From Adiantum capillus-veneris (Eukaryota; Streptophyta; Polypodiopsida; Polypodiales; Pteridaceae), in NCBI GenBank assembly GCA_014529385.2, contig CM043970.1, forward strand, positions 64,618,996 to 64,682,995: a stretch of DNA of 64,000 bases, given 5' to 3'. The notes beneath the pieces were generated by a model. That model saw only the letters and a program-made list of their open reading frames with translations. It ran no database searches and was not told the DNA's origin. Position 1 is the stretch's first letter, and the number at the start of each line of letters is the position of its first letter. The position numbers and the translations under genes were made by a program. This document shows, piece by piece, positions 23,021 through 35,102 of this stretch.

Positions 23021-24516
23021 TTAAGAGATCTCTCTCTCATCCTCGCATAACTCAGCATAACTTCCTATATCTATATAGAGCTCTCCGTTTAAACACATAT
23101 CCTCTGTTTCATTTTGTAGCTCCTCTGCATGCACCCCATATAGAGTAGTAGCATCTTGATGCTCGTCTGGCACCACCGCAGCGGCTTCTGATTGAGCATC
23201 TTCTCTGATCTCCTCCATTGATGTCGTTGTGATTGGCACATGGTAGCCTTCATACGTCCTTGCACTACGAGGGGCTACCTCTATGACGTACCACCAGTTT
23301 GATGTAGACTTTGTAGGATGAAATATTACCTGCCAGAGCCACATAACTTACATGAGAGCTTTCAAGCACATAACTTGTAAAAAGGGGATGTTAACTATTT
23401 ACATACTTACTTGTTCACAATGCTCGAGTAGTACGAAAGTGTCTCTTAGGTCAGTCCATTTCTAAGTAGAATCCACCTCAAGAAAACCAGACTCTCCTCT
23501 ACGCACAGTAGCGTTGCGACCCTCCATGATTATCTTGAACCATTGCACGTCGAACAAGCCGACAAAAAATCCTCTGTAATCGATCCTCAAAATCTCTTGC
23601 AGCGTGCCGAAGTAAGTGAGTTCCGCCACCACAAGATCTGCATCAGAGGAACGTCGTCGACTAGACTGTTCAAATTTTGCCATGATTCCACAATCTTGAG
23701 TAAAACGCTTTTTGTCGATTCGTTCCACCCTAAAATGTCGACCTTTACACCATGCTGCTGTGTATGACTTATACTACAACGAACAAAGATTATGAGTGGC
23801 CGTTCAAACGTTTATAAATAAAGTCACTTGCTAGTCGTAAATTGCAAACTTACCTTGGTCGCGCAACCCCGAGAGTACTCCCACTCTTCTTCAGTCACTT
23901 CGTCACTGCATTGTTGTGCGCTTTTCAATTGGTTGTGCAACCATCTTAGGCTCATGAAGGTTGGTAGGCTCTCCAGAACCGCAAGATAGTGTATCGGCGG
24001 TCGTCTTCCCCGTCTCCACTCGATTCGTGCCCTTTGTCGCTCTTGCTTTGCATCCTCATATTGTGAAATCCACTTTTGCATCACTGGATTGTGAAGCATG
24101 CAAAATCGGTTGATTTTAGCCTCTAGATCTTCCGTCATCTTCTTCTCAACACCAAGATTGCACATGACAATCCCAGATATGCGCTCATCATCTATGGTTT
24201 GCCATAGTGTGTCCCGGGATTTATCAAATCCGTCTAGCCACTCTCCAATGTACACTAGGGACTCTGATACCAACCAACCTTCTGCCATGCTACCCTCCGG
24301 ACGTGCCTTTTGACGCACATATCCCTTAAGCGTTTTCATGAAACGCTCTAAGAAGAACATCCATCTGGAATGAACTGTGCCAACTATTTCCACCTCATCA
24401 ACTATGTGAACAAGGTTGTACATCTTCTTTGGGGGAAAAGTACATCCTTTGACCACTCTTACACCTCTTTGCACACATGACATGCATCTATTTGTCAAAA
24501 TTTTAATCACCTCCAT
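23021..24516 (-). pseudogene. TNP2-like CACTA transposase, C-terminal part (DUF4218 and DUF4216), unit 1
   Basis: Three exons join in frame with good splice sites: 24516-23854, 23773-23411 and 23329-23021. Exon 1 carries the DUF4218 pattern (SRWMFFLERFMKTLKGYVR, then ARPEGSMAEGWL). Exon 2 carries DUF4216 (ELTYFGTLQEILRIDYRGF, GLFDVQWF). Exon 3 begins VIFHPTKSTSNWWYVIEV and ends with an acidic tail. These domains follow the DDE transposase domain in complete TNP2 proteins; that domain is absent, the frame being closed by a stop upstream. In unit 1 exon 2 also has a TAG codon (ACT TAG), where unit 2 reads AAG, so the two copies are now at different stages of decay. Confidence 0.8.
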
Positions 24517-24604
24517 AATCTCATGGCAAATAAAGAGGCTCTCCTTGACCCCATGTTCTTCCTAATGGATGAATTACAAACTATAGATCCATTGTTTGGG
24601 TGGC

Positions 24605-24612
24605 GGGGGGGG

Positions 24613-24678
<66 letters not shown>
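24605..24678. repeat. G11 plus GA microsatellite
   Basis: Eleven G followed by a long GA run. It marks the right limit of the recognisable CACTA sequence. The corresponding G run in unit 2 is 28 long. Confidence 0.9.
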
Positions 24679-24681
<3 letters not shown>

Positions 24682-24804
24682 ATGTTGCAATGTGTAGGTT
24701 CAAGTCGCTTCACCGTTATATTAGACTGGTAAATTTTATATGGGTTTGTAGGGTTGTCGCATTGAAGAGGGTGGACCATGGATCTCTATTTGTCCATGAT
24801 AGTG

Positions 24805-24858
<54 letters not shown>

Positions 24859-25436
24859 GGTGAAATTTTGAATGCGTTCAAGGAGTTAGATGACCTTCCC
24901 ATACACGTTCAAAAATTTCCTTTATTTGGTCCTCTACCTCAAACTTGGGGGCACATACGTGTGCTAGTGGCACTATCAGTTGATGATACTATTTGTATTT
25001 GTCTCCAAGTTGGAGGGTGCTTCAACCACCCTCCAACCTCAAGATGCTCCACTTGATCGAGGTGAGCAAGTAAAGAGCCTCCATAGTGATGTGCTAGGCG
25101 TAAGCCATTTGTCAATAGCTATGGATACTGTTATCCTATGTATGTGGCCATAGTGCTACTTTTGAAGGGTGTTGGAAATTGGGTTACAAGGAACACACAC
25201 AACTTGGAGAAGATCAAGAAGCTCAAGGCACACAATAGAGAGTATATTTCTGAGTGCACAAATAAAAGATATGTTAGCCCTAGAATGATGCGCATATGTA
25301 TAATGCACGAGGAGGAAAACCTCTTAGTGAGGGAAAAATACCCCTGGTAGTCTTAAGTGTGCTCACACACATCACTACCTTATATGTATGGTAAAAAATC
25401 TCCCCTTGGAGTGATGCGGTGAATGAGAGATGGCAC
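24679..25436. other. Unassigned DNA with GT/GA repeat and a small hairpin
   Basis: A GT run at 24808-24838 passes into GA to 24858. TTGGAGGGTG (25010-25019) and CACCCTCCAA (about 25027-25036) form a 10-bp stem. This may include the copia-alpha 3' LTR, which I could not delimit. No supported gene. Confidence 0.5.
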
Positions 25437-27521
25437 TTACTGTACAGGGAAGTGCCATGCCCTAAGGACATGATCAATCCAAAAGAGGAGTAGGCCCAAA
25501 GCTTTGTGGGAAGCAAGTTCAAACTTCTCACGAGGCAATGATTTTGTGAAAATATTTGCAAGGTTGTCATGTGTCAGCACATAAGCCAAGCTGGTCTCTC
25601 TTGCTGAGAGTCTCTCTCTGACATAGTGATAATGCACCTCAATATGCTTTGTGTAATGAAAAATTTGGTTCCTCACAACTACTAATGCACTATGATTGTC
25701 AATGTAGATGATGTTGGCAGTGTCCTATCCAACACCCAAATTAGCCATAAGGCGTATGAGCCATACACATTCAATTGTAGCTGTGAAGATTTCCCTATAC
25801 TCAGTCTCACAACTGGAAGTTTCCATAGTAGTTTACTTTTTTTTCAACCATGATATGCATGAACTGCCAAGCATGAAACAAAAACCACTTGTGGACACTT
25901 GTATATCATAAGAACTAGCCCAATCTGAGTCCAAAAAGGCATGTAAATTTGGCGGCAATAATCCCTCCTTGGGATAAAGCAAGCCAAGATGTAAAGTGAC
26001 ACACAAGTAGAAAAAAATACTTGATAGTGTGCCAATTCTTAGACCCTGGGCTATGCATAAATGTGCTTACCTGTGAGACCACAAATTGAATATTGGGACT
26101 CATATTGCATACATAGATAAGGCAACCAAGAGTATTTTGATAAAGAGTGACATTGATAGGATCAGCATCATGAAGACTCAATTCAAACCTATTTCCATGG
26201 GAGTAGCAATAGGTTTGTAGTCCTCAAGTATAAACTTACATAAGAATGTCTCTATGTAGCTTCCTCAAAGATATCACCATGAAAGAAAGCAGTAACAATA
26301 TATGATTGATGTACATCCCATCCAAAATGAGCTGCCAATGCACATAGAAAATAAACAGTAGTCATACACAAGTGGGAATAAAAAGTCTCTTCATAATTTA
26401 GGCCTTTCTATTGTGCATAAGCTTTTGTAACAAGGCCAACCTTATAGCGATCAATCTCACCATCTAGATTACGATTCAACTTGTAAACCCACTTCATCAA
26501 CCTATGGCCTTTTTGCTACTATGAGGAAAATCCATGTGTAATTTTTTATAAGTGCATCACATTCTAATTGCATGGCAGCCATCCATATTTCTAAATTTTG
26601 TGCTTCATCAAAAGATAGACGTTCTTCTACATCATATAAACTAGAAACAACCAAAACATAATAATCTAATGCATAAGATGCATGACAAGAACCTAACGAG
26701 TACGACTAGACGCCAACCATTTTGCCATACCTCTAGCATGCTCATTCTCAACCCTTTCCACATCATGTATATCTGTATCAGTAATAGGATGATGATCCGT
26801 AGCATTTTTTAAAACCACCATAGGCTATACATTTGCCTCATTGAAATTTACATTCAAGTTTTCACCATTAAAAAGAGGCAAAAAACTATCATAAATGTCT
26901 TGTGAGATTACATTACTCTCTCTAAGACATGACAACAAAGGCTACACAAACACAACATCTCATGAAATCAAGATCCATTTCATTTGAGGATGGTATAATC
27001 AATACCCTTTCCTTTTAGTATTGTAACCAAAAAAATTCATTTAATAGCCTTATCATCAAAATTTTTGTGTTGTGTTCGTGGCACCAAAGCATAAGCTAAA
27101 CAAACAAAAAAGTGCATGTGATCAATAGATGGCTTCCTATCATGCTATACGCCATAAGGCTTCATAGATTGCAAAGCCTTTGTAGCACACATGTTAAGTA
27201 CATAAGTAGTACACACAATGGCCTCAAGCCAAAATAAATGTGGAAAAGATTGACTCTTGACCATACTTTCATGCCATCTCCATAAGAGATCTGTTTTTTC
27301 TTTTAGCAACACATTTTTGTTGAGGTGTATATAGCACTACACATTGGTGTTTTATCCCATGACTAGCCAGAAATGCATTAAACTCATGATATATAAACTC
27401 CCCTTTTCAATCTGAATGAAGGGTGTCCATAGTACATTTAAAGACATTGTGAGCTATAGCTAGAAATTTCTTGAAGCACACGAACACTCTAGACTTAGCT
27501 TTAAGTGGATACACCTATGCA
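25437..27521 (-). pseudogene. Copia-alpha pol remnant across the unit 1/unit 2 junction
   Basis: Reading the minus strand from 27521 down: integrase core (as at 3127-3646), then a long decayed region with many stops, an RT/RNase H connection at 26181-25915 (YQNTLGCLIYVCNMSPNI, PGSKNWHTIKYF), and a C-terminal RNase H at 25676-25437 (YTKHIEVHYHYVRERLS, HDNLANIFTKSLPREKFEL). This is standard Ty1/copia order. The gene runs through the array junction at 27001/27002 without a break, so the duplication breakpoint lies within the integrase region. Confidence 0.75.
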
Positions 27522-28231
27522 TGTGTTCGGAAATAGGACGTAGCTAAGTAGATAATTGAGTAGTTTACTTAATGGAGAGAGATAATTTTCACACATAAGA
27601 GATTATAGAGTAGAGAGAGAGAGAGAGAGAGAGAGAGCACACACAATATACATGGTTCACCCAATGTATCCACTCAATGGCTTTAGTACTTCAAAACAAG
27701 AAGTAGATTACAAAGGGATTATACCATTTTGGAGCTCCCGCCTTGCTTCACTCTCACCACCTCAAATCAACTAATTCACAATGCTTTACTATCCGTGTTT
27801 ATGTGTAGAGGAAGCCTCCTTTTATAGGCCAAAAGGACTGCCCTCTCTCATGAGCGGTAGTCGTGTGTAGCCGCCCTTGTGTTGAAAAGTCCAAATTGGG
27901 CCCTCCAATTCGCCCATGTGTGGCCGCCCTTGAGAAGACAAGTCTGCCTTTGAGGTCGGCCACCGGCCATTGACTTTTGACCACTGGCCACCGCCCATTG
28001 ACTACCGGACATCGGCCAAACAGCAAGTTGTTTTTCGACCACTTTTCGACCGCCGTCCAGCCATAATATTTCGGCGAAAAGGAATATTTTAGTGACTAGC
28101 CATGAAATTTTTGTTTTTCAATGAGTGATTTTTCTTCATGCACAATGGCTTCTCTTCATAATGGGGGCCTTACAAATGTGCATTATTAATACAAAAAATC
28201 ACAAGGGATAAATCAGGCTCCATACTTAACA
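27522..28231 (-). repeat. Copia-beta 3' LTR (unit 2)
   Basis: Same ends and polypurine tract as at 3647-4372, with a shorter AG run (27612-27637). Confidence 0.75.
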
Positions 28232-30822
28232 ATCTCCCACTTGGAGACTGATCTCCAAACCAAACATGTGACTACTTTCCATCCTAGTTTCATATCCTTG
28301 AATGCCGATTGAAGATGAGCAGCAAAAGCTCAACTTCTCCTTGTTGACCACCTTTGTGAACATGTCTGGAGGATTTTCACTTGTATGCACCTTTCCTAGC
28401 TTTAGTTGTCCCTCTTCCAAAAGTGTGCGTATGAAGTGATATCTCACCTCAATGTGCTTTACCCTTGAATGAAAGGCCGCGTTCTTCTCACAGGATGGAT
28501 AGCACTTTGTCTATCACTGTACAAGACACAATTGTCTTGTTTGAATCCAAGCTCTTCTAAGAATCTGTGAGGCCACATAATTTCTTTCCTTGCCTGTGTC
28601 ATTGCTACATACTCCGCTTCCGTGGTAGAAAGTGCGACCACTTTCTGCAGCTTTGAAGCCCAGCTAATTGTTGTACCTCCAACCGTGAAGACATAGCCAG
28701 TAGGGCTCCTTCAAGTATATTTGTCACTTGCTATATCTACATCCGCATATCCTTGAAGAAAAATATCAGTTCCTCCAATATACGAAGCATTTGTTGTTGT
28801 CCCTTTCATATACCTAAGTATCCACTTCATAGCTTGTCAACGCTCTTTACCTAGGTTGTCCATGAATCTACTTACAACTCCCATTGTATGTGCAATGTCT
28901 GGCCTTGTCTAGACCATAGTATACATAAGAGAACCTATTACTGTAACATATGGAACTTTAGACATATAGTCTATCTCCTCTTGTGTCTTTGGACACATTT
29001 CTTTAGTTAGTTTAAAGTGACTAGTCAAAGGTGTAGAAATCGATTTTTCATCTTGCATTGCAAACCGTTCTAGTACCTTCTTGATGTAATCCTCTTGAGG
29101 TAGCTTCATTATTTTCTTCGTCATGTCCCTTGAATCTTCATACAAAGTATCCTCTTTGCAGCACCTAAATCTTTCATTGAAAAATATTTAGACAACTCAT
29201 CTTTTAGGTCTTTGATGTCCTGCATGTTAGCACTTGCAATTAGCATGTCATCAACATACAACATTAGCATGATAAACTTTCCATTTCCCAAATTCTTTGT
29301 GTAGATCGATGCAATGATCTAAATTGCACCTTCTAAATCCATGATCCAGCATCCATATAAAAAAATTCAAGTATCATTGTCTTGATGCTTGCTTTAAACC
29401 ATACAAGATCTTCTTTAATCTGCAAACCATTTTCTCCTTACCTTTTACTTCATACCCCTTTGGTTGAAGCATGTAAATTTCCCCCTCCAAGTCACCATGA
29501 GGGAATGCCGTATTCACATCCATTTTCTCAAGATTCAAATCATGAGCAGCCACAAGGCTTAAGACAAACCGAATTGAGTTCATTTTTACAACAGGAGAAA
29601 ATATTTCATTAAAGTCAATACCTTTCTTTTGAGAAAACTCTTTTACCACAAGCCTAGACTTGTACCTTTTCTTCCCACCTTCTTCTTCATTCAGCTTGTA
29701 CACACATTTGCTCTAAAGTTCCCACTTATCTTTAGGCAACTCAACCAACTCCCATGTTTGGTTGTGATGTAATGCGTCCATCTCCATTTGCATGCTCTTT
29801 ATCCATTCTTCTTTGGATTTGTGTTGCATAGCTTCCTCGTATGATTCCGGCTCTCAAAAACCTGAGATCAAGAGATGATTGAAGGAAGGAATAAACCTTT
29901 CTAGAGGTCTAATTGCTCTTGTAGATCTTCAGGGAATAGGTTGAGGCTCCTCATTTGGTTGACGTTGTTGTACGTTGTCACCGTTTGCACTCCTTGAGTC
30001 TTCACCGTCCTCAAGCTCCATGTACTCATCACTCGTTTCTTTTGTTTTTTTCCTTTCCAAGTAATCTTTATACATATTTTGTTTGTTAAAAATTACATTC
30101 CTACTCCTAAAGATTTTACCATCTTCAAGATTCCATAGGTGATACCCAAAGTCACCTTCTCCATAGCCGATGAAGAAATGCTTTTTGGACTTTGCATCTA
30201 GCTTTGATCTTAGGCTTCTATCTATGTGCATGAAAGCCTCGCACACAAGCACTTTGAGAAATGAATAGTTCACCGGTTTACCTATCCACGCCTCCTCTGG
30301 AAATCCCCCATCCAATGCCATTGAGGGTGATCGGTTGATTAAGCACACATACGTACTTACTACTTCCCCCCAAAAGCTCAAGTGATAGGTTTGCATGTAG
30401 CTGCATGCTTCGTGCTCACTCCATGATTGTCATGTTCATCCTTTCCAAAATCACCATTTATTTCATTCTGCACAAAGGTTTTCCACCTTTGAAATATGGA
30501 AAACTCGTCGGATTTATTGTTCATTACATAAACCCATGTTTTCCTAGTCGCATCATCTATGAATGTTACATAGTACAATGAGCCACTAAGTGATGGTGTA
30601 CTTGCAGGACCCCAAACATTAGAATGAACCAACTCAATTTTTTTCTTTTTCTTTCATTTCTTGATTTTTAAAATTTTACCCTCTTTTGTTTTCCATAAAC
30701 GTAATCTTCACGGAACTCTACGTCCACTTCTTTCAAACCTGGTAGAAGCTTCTTTGTTTGAAGGAACTGCATACACATATGCCCAAGCCAGTAGTGCCAC
30801 ACCGCACTGTTGACTTATGTAG
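28232..30822 (-). pseudogene. Copia-beta pol remnant (unit 2), interrupted by element C
   Basis: Same domain order as at 4373-7329: RNase H, RT, integrase. Unit-specific damage includes a 4-base insertion near 29307 (ATCG) that shifts the RT frame before the YVDD region, and a stop where the connection frame has Trp (TCTAGACC at 28908-28915). Element C begins at 30823 and the 5' remainder resumes at 40802. Confidence 0.85.
30819..30822. other. Target site duplication of element C (left, GTAG)
   Basis: GTAG precedes the left LTR and recurs at 40802-40805 after the right LTR. The empty site in unit 1 (near 6957) has a single copy. If the element starts at the second base, the duplication is five bases. 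Confidence 0.85.
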
Positions 30823-31084
30823 TGAGGCGGTCCGGGGCGGGCAACAAGAAGAGTGGCCTCTAGAAACCCTTCAAGGCTCCCGTGCTGCTCAATGGAGCTA
30901 GGGCACAACACAGCACAAACCAAAACAACAAACCCACCGCCAAATCCCAACTACACAAGGGGCACCACCTAGTTTAAGAGCGAACTAGGACGCAAAAGAG
31001 GAGAATCGTTAGAGCAACCCACAAACAAGCAAGGAATTTACACTAACCCTAACACCAATGAAATACTCTCACACACTAAAACAC

Positions 31085-31116
<32 letters not shown>

Positions 31117-32326
31117 TAGTGCTCGGGCTGCTTTGAAACGTATCGACAATGATCAAGCAAACACAACTATATATTTAAGAAAGAGAGAGAAAGGGGGAGG
31201 GGGTGCTTGTTGCATTAATACCTTCTTACAAAACTGTCATGACAAATCAAAGTGAGATTAGTACTTGTTCAACATAGCTTGCGTAAATTTCACCACAACA
31301 CATCACAAGAAAAGCCACCCCAATCACTGTCTTAAGGCCAGGGGAGTCCTCTCCACCCTGTCGCCCTCTTACAGTATGTGGGATTTATGGCTAGATTGAT
31401 GACAACACCAGAGACAAGCTATCAAGAACTTAACAAAAAAAAACACCAAGACACTTACGCATCATTGTTGTCCATTACTTCACGTTGGAAGGGATACAAA
31501 GTATCCAAGCTTAGTCCAAATCCACCCTCCTTGATTCAGCGAATGTTGGGCTTACACTAGTAGGAGAAATGATAGATTTCCTACTCTCAATTGAATGATC
31601 ACTCTCTCTCTTACAATGGCATAGATTTCCCTTGCTAATCCCCTATTACAACACATGCGCATGCATAAGACAATGAGCTTCCACTCAAGAGCTCCTTCTA
31701 GAGAGGTTGAGCTTGGCTTCTCAAGCTATAGCATAGTGCTCTTGCTTATGGCTCCCCCCTTGAATTATTTTGGGTGAAAGAGGAAAAGGTATGCAAGTAA
31801 ATAATATAATAAAAGTAACCAATGAGTAGAAATCAATTTTTTGTTTTCACGAGGGTGAGGGTGAAAATGTGGGAGTGATTTGTATAAAGGAAAAATATGA
31901 GGTTAGAGTATGTACATATTGGCAAAATAAATAAATAAATATATATATATATATATATAATTATGGTGTAAGAGGATGAAAGAAGGTGTACATAGCTTTA
32001 ATAAAACACACACCTAAGTAGAAATATTTAAATAAAATACCAAAATTTATAAAAAATCCCTATATTTAGGCCATATATACAATGAAATATTTACACACAA
32101 AGAGGCCATAATATACTTTTATTTTTTTATTTTTTTTATTTTTTTTGGCTCACCTAGCCCAGTGACTAGCTAGCTGAGGGTTTTTAAGAAGATATGGGAA
32201 AAGTCCCGTGACTCACGCACGCCTATGTACAGTGAAATGGTAGGGATAGCCACAGTGTTTGGGTGATTTTGGTAGGGTGAGGTAACTCACTGTGGCAATT
32301 ACAAAGAGCCGAAAAAACGGCTATCA
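30823..32326 (-). repeat. Element C 3' LTR (left)
   Basis: Starts TGAGGCGGTCC, ends GGCTATCA. A minus-strand TATA-like TTAAATATATAG lies at about 31168-31179, upstream of GA-rich tracts. It matches 39296-40801 almost base for base. Confidence 0.92.
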
Positions 32327-32343
32327 TTAGCCCTCCCCCTGGA
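32327..32343 (-). promoter_or_regulatory. Element C polypurine tract
   Basis: On the minus strand CCAGGGGGAGGGCTAA directly precedes the 3' LTR, as expected for the plus-strand primer. Confidence 0.8.
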
Positions 32344-32354
32344 TGATGGTATAT

Positions 32355-32972
32355 TCATGTACCATCATAGAGCATCTTTTCCAAAGAGAGTGCTTCAAAG
32401 TCCTTGACGAGATCTTCATTGTTTGGCCCCTCAGAATTTTGGCTGGAGTTACACTCATGCTTCATGTAACAATACTTACATAAGACAGCGGCCTTTGGAC
32501 AGATCTTTGGTAGATCCTTTGGTAGAAGGCGACTCAAATAGGGCTTCAAGCGATACCCGTTTACTTTCCTGGAGTGCTCTTTACCATTCAAGTCCATAAG
32601 CTGATAGTAACTTGAATTGAAAGCCTTCTTGACTATGTATGGCCCTTGCCATCTTGTTTCAAACTTGGCATCAAAACGATTGTCAAGTCGATTGTCATAC
32701 CTTAGCACAAGCTCTCCTTCCTTGATGCCTTTGTCCTTCAGTTTCTTGTCGTGCGTTTCTTTCGCTTGTGTGGCTTTCCTCTTGTAGCACTCATATGCTG
32801 CTTCTCTTTTCCACTCAAGCTCCACTAACGTAAGAAGTCGATCCATCCATACCTCTTGATCATCTTGTGCTCCTTTTCCATGAAGTCGCATTGTTGGAAT
32901 GTTGAGCTCGATAGGCTGCAAAGCCTCTTGACCATAGACCAAGTGAAATGGTGTGAACTCCGTGGCTTCCCT
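32355..32972 (-). pseudogene. Element C integrase C-terminal part
   Basis: It begins after an in-frame TAA (32973-32975) that ends the main pol frame and continues in the same frame. FHLVYGQEALQPIELNIP and DKGIKEGELVLRYDNRL, then KFETRWQGPYIVKKAFN and KVNGYRLKPYL are typical of the gypsy integrase C-terminus. The TAA stands where Lys or Arg is usual, so it looks like a single nonsense change. No chromodomain follows. Confidence 0.85.
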
Positions 32973-35102
32973 TTATGTGGTTCGATATGCCCACAAGGCA
33001 CCATCCAAGAAGTCATCCCATAATTTTGTCTTGTTTTGCACCATCTTTCTAATGATTCCTGCAATGACACCATTAGCCTTCTCCACCAAACCATTTGACT
33101 GTGGGTAGTATGGTGTGCTATGACGATGTAGAATGTGAAGCTCTTCACAAACTTCTGTGAGCAATCCTTTTCTAAACCCTGGACCATTATCAGAAACAAT
33201 CTCCAAAGGTGTGCCAAATCTACAACAAATGTGAGTGTAGACGAATTTGCTCACTGTCTTCTCATTTACCTTTGCCACACTTTGTGCTTCCACCCACCTA
33301 GTCATATAGTCTACAGCCACTAGAATGTAGAGTTTACCATTTTTTGTCCTAGGCAGAGGACCCATAGCATCAATGCCCCACTTTTCAAAGGGTCCATTTG
33401 CAAGCACTATTTGCCTCGGGCCATGCACCAACCTTCTATTTCCATTTATCTGACAAGTGTGACAGCTTTTACACCAATGTTGAACATCCACATGCAAACT
33501 TGGCCAAACATACCCCGAAAGCAAAATCTTCTTCACAGTTAATTCTTGGGCAAAATGACCACCACATGCCTCTTCATGCAAACCTTTTAGAATGGCTGGA
33601 ATTTCCTTGATAGTTGGTACTCGTCTGCACACTTGATCCTTCCCTCTTTGATAGAGGGAGCCTTCTAGGAAGAGATATACGCTTGCCTTCTTCATGAGTC
33701 TCCTCTTCTGAGCTTTTGTGAAATCTGGTGGAAACTCACCCTCCAAAATGTAGCCAATGATGGGAGCCAATGACTCCAATCCCTGGTACCTCGGTTGCTT
33801 CACAGCAGCCGCCACCATGATGAACTGCACTTCTTTCTTTACACATGCAACGGCTTGTTGTGCAAGTAAATCAGCATCTTCATTCTGTTTCCTAGGAATA
33901 TGATATAGTTGCACTTCTTCAAATTGATTAAACAATCTACGAATGGCATGAACTTTTGTCCGTAAGATCTCATTCTTGCATGCCCAAATGCCTAAAATCT
34001 GTTTAACAATGAGAAGTGCATCTCCCTTTACCATGAGGTGTTGTATCCCTTGGCCAATGCACATCTTCAAACCATGAAGTAGAGTGTCATATTCTGCTTC
34101 ATTGTTGCTAGCTGAACTTGGTAGATTGAACTTCTCTTTCATGACCACCTCTCCACTTGGGTTGAGCAACACTAGCCCTCCCCCTGCTTTTCCTGTGGCT
34201 CGACGAAAAGCTCCATCAAAGAACAAAGTAAAAGCATTAGGAATACTTTTTGGTGGTGGCAATGGTAGGGTCTTTACTTCAGGCACCTTAATCTCCTTTT
34301 CGTGCACCCTATAAGTGAGAATCCCTGCCAATTGTGCACGCACACTATCTTCTACCTTGAAAGAGTATTGAAACTCTTGCAACTCCATAATCCACTTTGA
34401 GATCCTAGTACTAAGATTCATTTGAGATGACACCCAAGGGAACAAATTTTCTGCAGTGAGAATTACAAAAGGTTTTGGTAGTAGGTAGGATCTAAACTTT
34501 CTCACCGCAAACATGAGAGAAAGCATCATGAGTTCTGCTTCTGTGTAGTCTCTCTCCAAAGCATTCATGACCCTACTAGCAAAGTAGATGGGTCGCATCC
34601 TTGTACTGTGGGGATCTTGTTGTAGCAACACAGCACCAATTGTTTCTTTCCCAGCACTAGAGCTAACAAAGAATGTGTACTCCCAACAAGGAGGCATGAG
34701 TGTTGGTAGCTCTGACAAAATGACTTTAATGTTACAAAAGTACTCTTCAAGCTCATCAGACCATGCAAATTCTACTTGTTGTGTCAACTTTTGCAAAGGG
34801 TGAAGTAACTCCGAGGCTAAGTGAATGAAGCGTGACATATACTTCACCTTTTGAATGAATGAGATGACCTCCTTAAGACTCTTGGGTGATGGTAGCTCAA
34901 TAAGAGCCTTTGCCTTCGAAGGATCCACTTCAATGCCTTTGTAAGAAACTTTATGACCAAGCAAGATTACTTCATCCTCACCTATATGGCACTTGTCGGG
35001 GTTGAGTTGACCTCCCATGTCGTAGAGCTTCTTTAAACCTTCTTCTACCCTTTGTAGATGCAATGATTTTGAGCTATAAATACAGAAATCATCAATGAAC
35101 AC
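32973..35102 (-). pseudogene. Element C pol: RT catalytic part, two RNase H domains, integrase
   Basis: A frame of 709 residues. It opens with the RT motif FIDD (D4, D5), displaced by a one-base shift from the upstream RT frame. A native RNase H follows, but its catalytic Asp residues read VSSSAGKE, so it is degenerate. A second RNase H at about residues 290-420 has D296 (FFDGA), E335, D361 and D409 and looks intact. This dual arrangement is known for the Tat branch. The integrase has a zinc finger (H509, H516, C547, C550) and D578, D638, E674 with D-x35-E spacing. The frame ends at a TAA. Confidence 0.9.

Larger units (their letters stand above)
20790..24604 (-). mobile_element. CACTA (En/Spm) element, one end plus accessory genes (unit 1)
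   Basis: It begins CACTACAAGAGG at 20790, a typical CACTA terminal inverted repeat, followed by many copies of GCGTCGCTA in both orientations. Genes on the minus strand point toward this end: a TNP2-like C-terminal region, then a TNP1-like gene. The opposite terminus (CCTCTTGTAGTG) was not found. The element stops near 24604 at a G/GA run, with the catalytic transposase domain missing, so it is a truncated, non-autonomous copy. ATG at 20787-20789 could be a 3-bp target duplication but cannot be checked without the other end. Confidence 0.85.
3127..27001. repeat. Array unit 1 (23,875 bp, head-to-tail)
   Basis: Everything from 3127 recurs from 27002 onward in the same order and orientation. 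The offset is 23,875 at the start and changes only through indels. The left edge is abrupt: single-copy DNA to about 3126, then the integrase part of a copia element already in mid-gene. The matching upstream copia sequence is found at the right end of the unit (to 27001), so the unit closes on itself as a tandem repeat. Protein-level differences between units are rare (about four residues in a 684-residue pol frame). Confidence 0.9.

Noticed and set aside
24523-24780. Open frames giving long Leu-Ser or Arg-Glu repeats
   Set aside because: They are translations of GA/CT microsatellites; the same artefact occurs at 1099-1296, 44065-44250, 59340-59665 and in CA runs at 13600.
25010-25036. 10-bp hairpin as a terminator or attachment site
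   Set aside because: A plant nuclear context has no such terminators and no other feature supports a site.
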